A program made the translations under genes and the position numbers. 64,000 nt of DNA from NCBI GenBank assembly GCA_000719695.1, contig JOHN01000012.1, positions 124,001 through 188,000 of the forward strand, in the 5' to 3' direction. Position 1 is the stretch's first letter. Each line of letters opens with the position of its first letter. The notes beneath the pieces are model-generated. The model was not told the DNA's origin. It saw only the letters and a program-made list of their open reading frames with translations, and did no database searches. Below are positions 42,396 through 50,996 of this stretch, piece by piece. This DNA is from Streptomyces sp. NRRL F-6131 (GTDB lineage Bacteria > Actinomycetota > Actinomycetes > Streptomycetales > Streptomycetaceae).

Positions 42396-43883
42396 TCAGA
42401 CGGTGACGCGCTCCGTCGGCTCGGCCCGCTCGGCCCGGAGGTCGGCGGGCTGCTCGGCGGTGGCCGGGGTGTTCTCCCGCGGGGTGGGGAGCACGGCCAT
42501 GATCACGCCGGAGATCACCACGGTCGCGGCCCAGGCGAGCCCGTACCGGCCGACGAAGGTGTCGGAGAGCGGGCCGGCGAACCAGTCGCAGCTGGTGAAG
42601 GCGAGTCCGGCCAGCAGGGCGAGCACCCAGGACACCATCGCCTGCCAGCAGTAGCCGCCCACGTACCAGTAGCGGCTGTTCCGGCCGGTGTCCATCAGCG
42701 CCTCGGCGTCGTAGCGCACCGCGCGCGAGCGGCGGCGGTACATGTCCACCGCGTAGACGCCGATCCACGCCGAGAAGGAGACGGCGAGCAGGATGAGGAA
42801 GGTGATGAAGGAGCCCAGGAAGCTCTTGGCGACCAGCATCAGCAGCAGCCCGCCGACCAGCGAGATCACGGCGTTGATGCTGACGGCCATGGCACGGGGC
42901 AGCTTGACGCCCATGGTCTGGGCGGTGAAGCCGGCCGAGTACATGGAGAGGCTGTTGATCAGCAGCATCCCGACGATCGCGGTCAGCAGGTAGGGCACGG
43001 CCAGCCAGGTCGGCAGCAGGTCGCCGAGGAAGGAGACCGGGTCCGCGGCGTCGGCCAGGCCGGGCGAGGCCACCGCCATCACGGCACCCATCAGCACCAT
43101 CGGCACCATCACCAGCGCGGCACCGGAGACCGTCACACCCACGATCTTCCGGCCGGAGGCGGCGTGCGGCAGGTAGCGGGCGAAGTCCGGGCCGGTGGGG
43201 ACCCAGCTGATGCCGCCGGCGGCGATGGTGCCGATGCCGGCGATCATCATCGCGGTGGTGCCCGCCGGCTTGGCGAAGACCTCGCTCCAGTCCATGGTCG
43301 CGACCAGGTAGCCCAGCACCAGGACGCTGAAGACACCGAAGAGGTAGGTCGACCAGGTGTTGCAGACGTTGAGCGCCTTCCGGCCCATGCCGGAGACCAG
43401 GAAGGTGCAGGCGACGAAGGCGAAGAGCGTGATCACGATCAGCGCGGTGTTGCTCTTGACGTCGAAGAGCAGGTCGAGGACGGTCAGCACGGCGTAGGCG
43501 CCGGTGACGGCGTTGATCGTCTCCCAGCCGAACCGGGCGATCCAGAGGATCGCGCCCGGGAAGAGGTTGCCCCGCACGCCGAAGGTGGCCCGGGAGAGCG
43601 TGGCCCCAGGGGCGCCGCCCCACTTGCCGGAGACCGACAGCACGCCGACCATGCCGAAGGAGGCGAGCGCGGCGCACGCGGCGACGATCAGGACCTGCCA
43701 GAAGTTCAACCGGTTGAACACCACCAGGGCCGCACCCATGGTGAGCAGCAGGACGCTGATGTTCGCCGCGACCCAGGTCGGGAAGAGCTCGCGGACTCTG
43801 CCCCGGCGCTCGTGGTCCGGGACGGGCTCGATACCGCGGGTCTCTATCGCGCCGTCGGTCTCGGCGGCGGACGGGTTGTCCAT
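42396..43883 (-). CDS. NCS1 family purine/cytosine permease
   Basis: 495 residues with 12 membrane segments. ETRGIEPVPDHERRGRVREL at the N-terminus, LLTMGAALVVFNRLNFWQ, GAPGATLSRATFGVRGN, LWIARFGWETINAV and ISWVPTGPDFARYLPH fit the CodB-like branch of NCS1 symporters for cytosine and related bases. Uptake is probably driven by a cation. No deaminase or catabolic gene is adjacent, so the exact substrate is open. It has a good sigma70-like promoter at 43915-43943. Confidence 0.93.
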   Translation of the reverse strand: MDNPSAAETDGAIETRGIEPVPDHERRGRVRELFPTWVAANISVLLLTMGAALVVFNRLNFWQVLIVAACAALASFGMVGVLSVSGKWGGAPGATLSRATFGVRGNLFPGAILWIARFGWETINAVTGAYAVLTVLDLLFDVKSNTALIVITLFAFVACTFLVSGMGRKALNVCNTWSTYLFGVFSVLVLGYLVATMDWSEVFAKPAGTTAMMIAGIGTIAAGGISWVPTGPDFARYLPHAASGRKIVGVTVSGAALVMVPMVLMGAVMAVASPGLADAADPVSFLGDLLPTWLAVPYLLTAIVGMLLINSLSMYSAGFTAQTMGVKLPRAMAVSINAVISLVGGLLLMLVAKSFLGSFITFLILLAVSFSAWIGVYAVDMYRRRSRAVRYDAEALMDTGRNSRYWYVGGYCWQAMVSWVLALLAGLAFTSCDWFAGPLSDTFVGRYGLAWAATVVISGVIMAVLPTPRENTPATAEQPADLRAERAEPTERVTV

Positions 43884-43914
43884 GAGGGTGGCTCCGTGCG
43901 TGTGAAGCGGGAGA

Positions 43915-43943
43915 TTTATCGGGCAAAGGGGATATCTGTGGAA
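43915..43943 (-). promoter_or_regulatory. Promoter of the NCS1 permease gene
   Basis: On the minus strand: TTCCAC (43938-43943), a 17-nt spacer and GATAAA (43915-43920), 32 bp before the ATG. The surrounding DNA is clearly AT-richer than average. Confidence 0.55.
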
Positions 43944-44170
43944 CTCTTCGCGCGTAGCGCGGAAGTTGAGTCATCCTACTTTGTCCACTTCACCCCTCTT
44001 GACGCTGCCCGGCCCCGGAGCGGGAAGGGACGACGGCCGCGCCTGCTCCCGCCGTGACCCCGGCGCTTCTCGGCCAGGCTCCGCGGCGGACCGGTTGTCC
44101 GGAGCCGGGGCGGGAAGGGGTTCGCTGCGGTTCGCTGCCGCGGTCCGTTCGTCGTGCGGAGGTGTCGACG

Positions 44171-45076
44171 GTGCGCAGGAGGCAGGGCTCCACGGCCCAG
44201 AAGGGCCATCCGTTCGACCGCCGGCCCACCGGCGGGCTGGCCGACCTGGTGTGGGACTGGTCGAAGTCCGGGACGCGCCAGGCGGCCCGCAACCGCCTGC
44301 TGCGGCGGCTGCCCGGGGTCGGCGTGGCGGCGGCGTACCGGTTCGGGCTGGTCGAGCGCCCGCACTACGCCTACGGGATCCGGCGGGCCACCGAGCTCGC
44401 CGCGCGGCTGGGGCACCGGGGCGTCACGGTGGTGGAGTTCGGGGTGGCGGGGGGCAACGGCCTGCTGGCCCTGGCCGAGCACGCCCGCTACTACGCCGCC
44501 GCCACCGGCGTCGCCGTACGGGTCGTGGGGTTCGACGGCGGGGCCGGTCTGCCGGTCGCCAAGGACCCTCGGGACCTGCCGTACCTGTTCGGCCCCGGCT
44601 TCTACGGCATGGACCAGGAACGGCTGCGTGCCCGTCTGGACGGCGCCGCCGAACTCGTCATCGGCGACATCGCCCGCACGCTGCCCGAGCACCTCGCCGC
44701 CCGGGCGGACGTGCTGCGCGACCATCCGGTCGGCTTCGTCGCGCTCGATCTGGACTACTGCTCCTCGACGGCCGACGCGCTGGGTCTCTTCCGCGGCTCC
44801 GCCCACGGGCATCTGCTGCCCCGCGTCACCTGCTACCTCGACGACCTGCCGGGAACGATCGGGCAGATCGGCGAGGCCGCCGCGATCGCCGACTTCAACG
44901 AGGCCCACCCGGACCGGCCGATCGGCCGGGTGCTCGGCCTGCGCGCGTTCACGCCCTTCGACCCGCCCTGGGCCGACCGGATCTACGTCCACCACCGCCT
45001 GGACCATCCGGACTACGCCCGCCTGGAGATCGGCGCCACAGGCGACCAGCTGCCGCTGGCCCCGCCGCCGGCCTGA
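44171..45076 (+). CDS. SAM-methyltransferase-like protein, unknown target
   Basis: 301 residues. The segment VTVVEFGVAGGNGLLALAEH followed by VVGFDGGAGLP resembles motif I and the acidic loop of class I methyltransferases, and FVALDLDYCSST and LPRVTCYLDDLPG may be later strands. I cannot assign a subfamily or substrate. GTG 44171 is chosen because GGAGG lies 8 bases upstream (44158-44162); longer in-frame starts have no such site. The gene is alone, with 350 bp of largely non-coding DNA after it. Confidence 0.65.
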   Translation: MRRRQGSTAQKGHPFDRRPTGGLADLVWDWSKSGTRQAARNRLLRRLPGVGVAAAYRFGLVERPHYAYGIRRATELAARLGHRGVTVVEFGVAGGNGLLALAEHARYYAAATGVAVRVVGFDGGAGLPVAKDPRDLPYLFGPGFYGMDQERLRARLDGAAELVIGDIARTLPEHLAARADVLRDHPVGFVALDLDYCSSTADALGLFRGSAHGHLLPRVTCYLDDLPGTIGQIGEAAAIADFNEAHPDRPIGRVLGLRAFTPFDPPWADRIYVHHRLDHPDYARLEIGATGDQLPLAPPPA

Positions 45077-45337
45077 GTCCGGTCCTCGCTCCGACGCCTT
45101 GCGCGACGCGTTTGGCGGTGCCTCCGGCCATTCATTTCAGTTTATATTCTGGCGCGGCGTCAGAGCCTTCCCGCCCGTCCGGACCCGGGATCGCGCAGCC
45201 CGGCGAGACCTGCGGAAGTGACGGCTGACCTGCCGGGTTGCCCCTTTGCGTAGGCGGTGGCCCTGCGGCGGCCCGGTGCCGGTCCCTTGACGCGGGTGTC
45301 ATGGAGTCACCACTCTTGGGCGGGCCAAGCTGATGTG

Positions 45338-45367
45338 GCTGAGAAAATGTTCTCCATTCATCTCAGC
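45338..45367. promoter_or_regulatory. Inverted repeat in the peptide-gene leader
   Basis: GCTGAGA (45338-45344) faces TCTCAGC (45361-45367), and inside it GAGAA/TTCTC (45341-45354) forms a second, overlapping dyad. It is 60 bp before the peptide start, so it could be an operator or an mRNA structure. Confidence 0.45.
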
Positions 45368-45410
45368 TCATGTCTCCTCATGGCCTCAACCACCCGTCGC
45401 ACCAGTCGTG

Positions 45411-45420
45411 GAAGGAGGTG
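45411..45420 (+). promoter_or_regulatory. Near-perfect ribosome binding site of the peptide gene
   Basis: gaaggaggtg, complementary to the 16S rRNA tail over 8-9 bases, 6 bases before ATG 45427. It is the best site in this part of the window and fixes the start of the 31-residue peptide. Confidence 0.85.
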
Positions 45421-45426
45421 TTCGTC

Positions 45427-45522
45427 ATGAAGAAGATCGTCGTCCGCAAGACCGGCCCGGTCCGTCTGACCAGCACGGCGCGTGCCCTGTACCTGCCGTG
45501 GGACTGTGCGGTGCAGGTCTGA
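45427..45522 (+). CDS. 31-residue peptide, candidate RiPP precursor
   Basis: 31 residues. The first half is basic and beta-prone (MKKIVVRKTGPVRLTS); the second is hydrophobic and ends LYLPWDCAVQV with one cysteine. There is no signal peptide. A near-consensus ribosome site 6 bp upstream, and placement just ahead of a membrane protein with a PqqD-like domain and a metalloprotease motif, argue that it is a real gene. I infer a ribosomally made peptide whose front half is recognised by the PqqD-like domain. Nothing shows which residues, if any, are modified. No YcaO, lanthionine, radical SAM or lasso enzymes are adjacent. Confidence 0.75.
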   Translation: MKKIVVRKTGPVRLTSTARALYLPWDCAVQV

Positions 45523-45671
45523 TCCGACCCCGCCCGCAGGGAATCGCGGTGCCGGTCGGGCGCCTCACGACCGGCACCGCTCCACCCGCCCGCTCCACCC
45601 GGCCCGACCCGTCCCGGCCGCTCCGCTCCGCTCCGCCCGTCCCCTCCGCCCACCTCCCGCAAGGAGGATCC

Positions 45672-46889
45672 GTGCACTCCTCGGTGGACAGCAGCTCCAA
45701 CGCCCCAGGCCTCGACCTGGACCGGCCGTTGCCCCTCCGTCGGCTGGTCTACCTGGAGGAGGCCGACGAGGTCACCATCGGCAGCCCGGAGACCGACACC
45801 TACGCCGTCTTCCCGGCCGACGGTGCCGAACTGGTCCGGATGCTGGCCGACGGCGTCACCCCCCGCGAGGCCGCCGAGCGCTACCGGGCCGCGCACGGCG
45901 AGAGCGTGGACATCGCCGATCTGGTCGAGGCCCTGACCGAGCTCGACCTCCTCCGCCCCGCCGACGCGCCGACCGCCGGGACCGGGCCGGTGCGCGGGCA
46001 GCGTCTGGGCGGGCTGCTGTTCGGCCGGCCGGCCCTGGTCGGCTACGCGCTCGTCACGGCCCTCGCCGTGGCCGAGACGATCCGGGTGCCCGCCCTGCTC
46101 CCGCGGGCCGACAACCTGTTCTTCAGCACGTCCTACACCCTCGTCGTCCTGATGCTGTTCTTCGGCCAGGTGCCCCTGCTCGCCCTGCACGAGGCGTTCC
46201 ACGCGCTGGCCGGCCGCCGCCTCGGCCTGCGCTCACGGCTCTCGATCGGGCACCGACTGGTGTACCTGGTGCTGGAGACCTCGCTCGACGGCCTGGTGAG
46301 CGTGCCGCGCCGACGGCGCTACCTGCCCATCCTGGCGGGCATGCTGGCCGACGTCCTGGCGATCGCCGTCCTCACCCTGATCGCCGACGTCACCCGCGGG
46401 GGCGCCGCGACGGTCGCCCGGCTCTGTCTGGCGATCGCCTACGCCACGGTGCTGCGGCTCGCCTGGCAGGGCTTCTTCTACCTGCGGACCGACCTCTACG
46501 TCCTGCTCAGCACGGTGCTGGGCTGTGTCGACCTGCACGCCGCCGCGGTCGCCGTGCTGCGCAACGCCGTCCGGCGGGTCACCGGACGGCCGCCGCTGGA
46601 CCTCTCCGCCCACCACCCGGTCGACCGGCGGGCCGCCCGCTGGTACGCCTGGCTGATGGTCGTGGGCTACGCGTTCACCCTCGCGATGTTCACGGGCGTC
46701 GTGGTGCCGACGGCCTACCGGCTGCTGCACGACATGTGGCTGCGGATCACCGGCGAGGGCTCCGACGCGGCCCGGCTGGACTCGCTGGCCCTGCTGGTGC
46801 TGAGCCTCGGCCAGACCGTCGCCGTCGTGGTCCTCGCCGTCCGGGAACGGCGCGCCACCCGCCGCGCCGGCGCCGCCCGTCCTGCCTGA
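45672..46889 (+). CDS. Membrane metalloprotease (M50-like) with N-terminal PqqD-like domain
   Basis: 405 residues. Residues 15-100 look like a PqqD/RiPP-recognition winged helix (LDRPLPLRRLVYLEEADEVT, then YAVFPADGAELVRMLADGVT and a DIADLVEALTELDLL helix). About eight membrane helices follow. The second carries HEAFH (173-177), the HExxH zinc site, followed by RRRRYLPILAGMLADVLAIA, the place where M50-type peptide metalloproteases have their conserved Arg-Ala-Gly segment. It could cleave and release the small peptide encoded 150 bp upstream. GTG 45672 is fixed by an AAGGAGG ribosome site. The link to the peptide is inferred from position and domain type. Confidence 0.85.
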   Translation: MHSSVDSSSNAPGLDLDRPLPLRRLVYLEEADEVTIGSPETDTYAVFPADGAELVRMLADGVTPREAAERYRAAHGESVDIADLVEALTELDLLRPADAPTAGTGPVRGQRLGGLLFGRPALVGYALVTALAVAETIRVPALLPRADNLFFSTSYTLVVLMLFFGQVPLLALHEAFHALAGRRLGLRSRLSIGHRLVYLVLETSLDGLVSVPRRRRYLPILAGMLADVLAIAVLTLIADVTRGGAATVARLCLAIAYATVLRLAWQGFFYLRTDLYVLLSTVLGCVDLHAAAVAVLRNAVRRVTGRPPLDLSAHHPVDRRAARWYAWLMVVGYAFTLAMFTGVVVPTAYRLLHDMWLRITGEGSDAARLDSLALLVLSLGQTVAVVVLAVRERRATRRAGAARPA

Positions 46890-46984
46890 CGCCCCGGCCC
46901 CCCGACGTACCCGACACCTGCGTCCCATCTCCCCGTCTCCGTCCCCGTCACCGTCCCCGTCTCCGCACGAAAGGCAGCTGTGCC

Positions 46985-49195
46985 ATGGCCGAACACCGCC
47001 ACCACTGGGTCCGCGCCGCCCGGCGCTCCGCCCGCGCCGACGCCCGCGCGAAGCTCGACCTGCCGCCCGTGCTCGCCGTGGTGAACGCCGACCGCCGCCT
47101 GCGCGGGCCCTACACGGCGGTCGGGTCGATCCTGCGCGCCACCGTTCCCGACGCGCTCGCGCGCTGCCCCGAGGCCGTGGCCGGGCACGACATCGAACTC
47201 CTCTCCACCACCCCCGAACTCCGTGACCTGGTGCCCGCCACCCGCGAGACGCTCACCTCGCTCGCGGTGCCCAAGGAACGCACCCGCTTCTACTCCGCGC
47301 TGCGCACCCTGCGGATCGCGCACGGTCTGGTCGAGTTCCTGGAGGAGTACCTGCGCGCCCTCGGCGCGGGCCCGCAGACCCTGGTGGTCGACGACGCGCA
47401 CCGCGCCGACCCCACCGACGGCGAGTTCCTCGCCGTCCTGCTGCGACGGATCGACCCGGCGCTGCTCACCGTGGTCGTCACCACCGGCACCGAGCCGCTG
47501 GAGCGCCCGGCCGGCCCCGGCCGCGAGACGCTGCCCGACGCGCTCGCCGCCCACTGCGCGGTGCTCGACCCGCCGGACCGGGAGCCCGCGCCGGGGTCCG
47601 GGGCCGTCGCGCCGCTCGGCAGGGCCGCGCTCGGCCGCGCCCACGTCGCCGCCGACGGCCTCGGTGACGACGCCGCCGAGCTCGCCGCCTACCTGGCGCT
47701 CCCGGCCGACGAACGCGCCCGTCTGCACGACCTGCGGCGCGCCGAGCTGGAGACGGCCGGCGAGTTCTCACTGAGGCTGGGCGCCATCGCCTGGCACGCG
47801 GAGCACGGCAGCGACCCGTCCGGCGTCGGGGCGGACACCCTGCGCCAGGCCCTCGACCACTGCATGGACCTCGGCTACTACCACGCCGTCGTGGACCTCG
47901 GCGAACGCGGCCGACGGCTGGTCACCCACGAGAGCAACCCGACCCACTGGTGGGCCTTCACCACCAAGATGACCACCTCCTTCGCCGCGCTCGGCCTGGC
48001 CGACCGGGCCCTGCCGCTGTACGAGGAGGCCCGGGCGCTCAGCACCTCGCCCGAGGTCCACATGCAGGCCGCGTACGCCACGGCCATGCTGCACACCCGG
48101 CACTTCGAGGCCGGGCGGCGCGACCACCAGGTGGCCCGCGGCTGGGTCAACCAGGCCATCGCCTTCGCCCGTTGGCACCCGGACCCGAAGGAGCGGGAGG
48201 CGCGCGTCGTGTTCAACCGCAACGGGCTCGCGCTGATCGAGGTCCACCAGGGCCGCCCGGCCGCGGCGTTGGCCCTGCTGGACGGCTGCATCGACCGGCT
48301 GGACGAGACCCTGGAGCCCCACGAGCACGCGCTGCACCGCTCGGTGCTGCGCTACAACCGCGCCCAGGTGCACGCGGCCCTCGGCCACCACGCCGAGGCC
48401 GTCGCCGACTACACCGCGGTGATCGAGTGCGACCCCAACTACGCCGAGTACCACTTCGACCGGGGCATGCTCTGGCGCGACCTCGGGGAGCCGGAGCGGG
48501 CGCTGGCCGACTACGAGCACGCCATCCGGCTCTCCCCGCCGTTCCCGGAGGCGTACTTCAACCGGGCCGACGTCCTGGCGGAGCTCGGCGACACCGAGGC
48601 GGCGGTCGCGGACTTCGGCTACGTCCTGCGGCTCGACCCGGAGTTCGACGACGCCCGGGTGAACCGGGCCTCGCTGCTGCTCGACGCGGGCGCGTACGAC
48701 CTCGCCCGGGCGGACATCCTCGCCGGGCTGGAGCGAACCCCGAAGAGCGCCCGACTGCTCTGCCTGAAGGGCCAGTTGTTGTCGGCCGAGGAGGACCTGG
48801 CGGCGGCGGCCGAGGCCTTCTCGGAGGCGCTCGCCGTCGACCCCGGGTACGCCGAGGCCTGGGCGCTGCTCGGCGGACTCCGCTACCAGGAGGGGGACCT
48901 GGACGGCGCGGGCAGCCATCTGGCGCAGGCCGCCGAGCTCTCCGCGGAGCCCGGCATCCGGTTCAACCTGGCCGTGGTCCACCACGACGCCGGGCGGTAC
49001 GGGGAGGCGGTCCGGCTGCTGGACGAGGTGGTGGACGCGACCGAGGACGTGGACGCGCGCCTGCAGCGGGCCCGTTGCCTGATCGGCCTGGACCGGACGG
49101 AGGCCGCCAAGGCGGACCTGCTGGTCTGCCTGGAGGCCGACGCCGGTGCCGCGGACCAGGTGTACGCGCTGATGCCGGAGCTGGCCGGTAGCTGA
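46985..49195 (+). CDS. Large TPR protein with degenerate STAND-type ATPase region
   Basis: 736 residues. The first 240 resemble the nucleotide-binding part of STAND/AfsR-type proteins but have no Walker A loop: the expected GxxGxGK is absent, while the Walker B-like LVVDDAHRADPTDGEFLAVL and following VVVTTGTEPL strand are kept. Residues about 390-730 are tetratricopeptide repeats (HALHRSVLRYNRAQVHAALG, YAEYHFDRGMLWRDLGEPER, FPEAYFNRADVLAELGDTEA and others). It is likely a protein-binding scaffold rather than an ATPase. It follows the metalloprotease gene by 95 bp on the same strand; GAAAGGCAG precedes ATG 46985. Confidence 0.85.
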   Translation: MAEHRHHWVRAARRSARADARAKLDLPPVLAVVNADRRLRGPYTAVGSILRATVPDALARCPEAVAGHDIELLSTTPELRDLVPATRETLTSLAVPKERTRFYSALRTLRIAHGLVEFLEEYLRALGAGPQTLVVDDAHRADPTDGEFLAVLLRRIDPALLTVVVTTGTEPLERPAGPGRETLPDALAAHCAVLDPPDREPAPGSGAVAPLGRAALGRAHVAADGLGDDAAELAAYLALPADERARLHDLRRAELETAGEFSLRLGAIAWHAEHGSDPSGVGADTLRQALDHCMDLGYYHAVVDLGERGRRLVTHESNPTHWWAFTTKMTTSFAALGLADRALPLYEEARALSTSPEVHMQAAYATAMLHTRHFEAGRRDHQVARGWVNQAIAFARWHPDPKEREARVVFNRNGLALIEVHQGRPAAALALLDGCIDRLDETLEPHEHALHRSVLRYNRAQVHAALGHHAEAVADYTAVIECDPNYAEYHFDRGMLWRDLGEPERALADYEHAIRLSPPFPEAYFNRADVLAELGDTEAAVADFGYVLRLDPEFDDARVNRASLLLDAGAYDLARADILAGLERTPKSARLLCLKGQLLSAEEDLAAAAEAFSEALAVDPGYAEAWALLGGLRYQEGDLDGAGSHLAQAAELSAEPGIRFNLAVVHHDAGRYGEAVRLLDEVVDATEDVDARLQRARCLIGLDRTEAAKADLLVCLEADAGAADQVYALMPELAGS

Positions 49196-49274
49196 GCCCG
49201 CCCCGGCCCCTGCTGTCCCGGCTCCCGCCGTCCCACCCCCCGCTGTCCCGTCCGCCGCGCCCCCCACCCCGTGC

Positions 49275-49859
49275 CTACGCGCCCGGTGGGGGCGCGGCGA
49301 GTTCGGCGCGCATCCGGCGCCGCACATGGGCCATGACCGGTGAACGGCGGTAGGCGCGGGCCACCTCGACCAACCACGCGGCCTCCTCGCGGAGACCGGC
49401 CGCCAGCGGGTGCGGCACCCACGCCCCGGCGGGACCGACGGGGAAGCGGCGCCCGGCCCGGGCCGCCTCCAGCGCGGCCGCGATGGCGGCGGCCTCCACC
49501 ACGACCGCGAACTCCTCCGTCCCGGCCGGGCGGACCACCTCACCCACCCAGCCCGGCACCCCGGGGTGCAGGTGCGGGCGGAGCGACAGCTGGCCGTCGC
49601 GGATCTCGATGATCCGGCGGAAGAGCGCGAACCGGATGTCGCTCCGCCGGCCGCCACCGGGCACGAACCAGGGCTCCGGGGCGCGGAGTTCGATCTCCGG
49701 CAGCTCCGAGCGGAGCACCGACCAGAGCGGTCCGAGCCGGCGGTGGTCGGACCAGTCGCGGACCGGCCCGCCCCGGTCGGCCCGGCGTTCCCCGGAGCGC
49801 GGCGTGCGGGCCGGCCCGGCCCTCCGGTCCGCCGGCGGCGTGGCGGCCCGGTCACCCAT
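49275..49859 (-). CDS. Truncated DUF6545 protein (MAB_1171c-like C-terminus)
   Basis: 194 residues. LGPLWSVLRSELPEIELRAP and RFALFRRIIEIRDGQLSLRP match the C-terminal cytosolic part of the MAB_1171c/DUF6545 membrane proteins that normally accompany XRE and ImmA-like genes. The usual seven-helix membrane half is missing; the front instead has a Pro/Arg-rich stretch. It may be a naturally short form or a decayed copy. ATG 49859 overlaps the ImmA-like stop by 8 bp, so translation is coupled. Confidence 0.75.
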   Translation of the reverse strand: MGDRAATPPADRRAGPARTPRSGERRADRGGPVRDWSDHRRLGPLWSVLRSELPEIELRAPEPWFVPGGGRRSDIRFALFRRIIEIRDGQLSLRPHLHPGVPGWVGEVVRPAGTEEFAVVVEAAAIAAALEAARAGRRFPVGPAGAWVPHPLAAGLREEAAWLVEVARAYRRSPVMAHVRRRMRAELAAPPPGA

Positions 49860-50403
49860 GCCGCACCGCACCACGGGCCCGCGGTCCGCCGAGTCCGTAC
49901 CCCCACCGCAGGATCCCCTCGGCGAGTTGCCCGACCACCGCGGACCGCGGGCGCCGCAGCACCCGGTGCAGGGTCAGCGAGGCCACGAGTTCCGCCTCCC
50001 GCTCCTGCCGTTCCGTGTACGCCGACCGGCCGAGCACCCGCCGGACCAACTCGCCCGACAGCCCGGGCGTCAGGGCCTCCTGGACGATCTCGCCGATCCC
50101 GGCCCCGTCTCCGGTGTGCCCGCAGAGGAGGTGGCCGATCTCGTGCAGCACGATGTGCTGTTGGTGCAGTGCGGTGGTGTCGGCCGCGTAGCCGATGTAG
50201 TCCGCCCGGTCGGTGCTGATCAGCACACCGCACGGCGAGTGCGCGGGGCCCGAGAGCGGGACCAGTTCGATGGGTCTTCCGCGCAGCCGGGTGAGCGACT
50301 CGGTCAGCGCCCGGATGCCGAACGGCTCCGGGAGCGGTACCGCGTCCGCGACGGCGCGACATCGGTGCCAGAGCCCGCGCTCGACCCCACCCTGATGCCC
50401 CAC
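49852..50403 (-). CDS. ImmA/IrrE family metallopeptidase
   Basis: 183 residues. The zinc motif is HEIGHLLCGH near residue 85, preceded by YIGYAADTTALHQQHIVL, and the C-terminus has a ERQEREAELVASLTL helix with the third ligand. In related systems such proteases cleave an XRE repressor to induce a mobile element or stress genes. GTG 50403 is taken as start because of a GGGGGG site upstream; longer in-frame starts exist. It is second in an XRE-ImmA-DUF6545 operon on the minus strand. Confidence 0.88.
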   Translation of the reverse strand: MGHQGGVERGLWHRCRAVADAVPLPEPFGIRALTESLTRLRGRPIELVPLSGPAHSPCGVLISTDRADYIGYAADTTALHQQHIVLHEIGHLLCGHTGDGAGIGEIVQEALTPGLSGELVRRVLGRSAYTERQEREAELVASLTLHRVLRRPRSAVVGQLAEGILRWGYGLGGPRARGAVRHG

Positions 50404-50495
50404 GTCCGTACCCCCCGGTGCTCCACCGCCCACGTGCGGGAGGCGATCCTACGGACGGGGAAGCGCGGGGAGAACCGCTTCGACAGCGATTTCCG

Positions 50496-50996
50496 CTACC
50501 TGCCGCCCGATCCGCCGGATCCGCCGCCGGACCTGCCACCGTCCCCCCTGCCGCCGGGTCCGCCGGATCCGCCGTCCGGCCGGTTGCCGGCCTCGCGGCG
50601 GGCGATCGCCTCGATCATGTCGCTGATCGTGCCGAGCCCCTCGGGCGACAGGGCCACCGCCCGCAGCGCCACGTCCCGGACCCCGGCGTCCCGCAGCGCG
50701 CCGAGCAGCGCCAGCTCCTCCGCGATCCGGACGCTCTGCCGGTCGTCGAAGAAGTACGCCGGCGGCACCTGGAAGAACTGGGCCAGCGCCTCCAGATGAC
50801 GCTTCGTCGGATTGTCCCGGCGGCCGGTCCGGAGCTGCCACAGATAGGTCGCCGAGAACGTCTCGCCGGTCGCCTCCCGACAGGCCCGGGCGACCTCCTC
50901 GTGGGTGTACGGCTCCCGGTCGGGACGGCGCACCACGTCGAACAACCGGTCCAGCTTCCCGGCGAGCGTGGACGCACCGGAGTCTGCGTCGGGCAC
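50496..50996 (-). CDS. XRE family regulator of the ImmA-type operon
   Basis: 166 residues. An N-terminal XRE helix-turn-helix (EEVARACREATGETFSATYL and WQLRTGRRDNPTKRHLEALA), PPAYFFDDRQSV, then an effector region LRDAGVRDVALRAVALSPEG and a glycine-rich tail. Such proteins in actinobacteria pair with ImmA-like peptidases. The start is GTG 50996. The last 25 residues are low-complexity Gly/Arg/Ser, encoded by a GC-rich repeat-like stretch. Confidence 0.88.
   Translation of the reverse strand: MPDADSGASTLAGKLDRLFDVVRRPDREPYTHEEVARACREATGETFSATYLWQLRTGRRDNPTKRHLEALAQFFQVPPAYFFDDRQSVRIAEELALLGALRDAGVRDVALRAVALSPEGLGTISDMIEAIARREAGNRPDGGSGGPGGRGDGGRSGGGSGGSGGR

Larger units (their letters stand above)
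45077..45426. other. Intergenic region upstream of the small peptide gene
   Basis: 350 bp without a supported gene. Two AT-rich patches occur, near 45130-45155 and 45310-45370. A TTGACG hexamer at 45287-45292 with CACTCT 18 bases later is a possible promoter for the peptide gene. An inverted repeat lies at 45338-45367. The last ten bases hold an excellent ribosome site. Confidence 0.6.

Noticed and set aside
43946..43964. Palindrome-like cgcgcgtagcgcg upstream of the NCS1 permease
   Set aside because: The arms do not align symmetrically without a slip, so an operator call is not justified.
47768..50539. 923-codon minus-strand frame spanning the TPR gene and the ImmA operon
   Set aside because: It is out of frame with the recognisable ImmA and DUF6545 proteins and antisense to the TPR gene.
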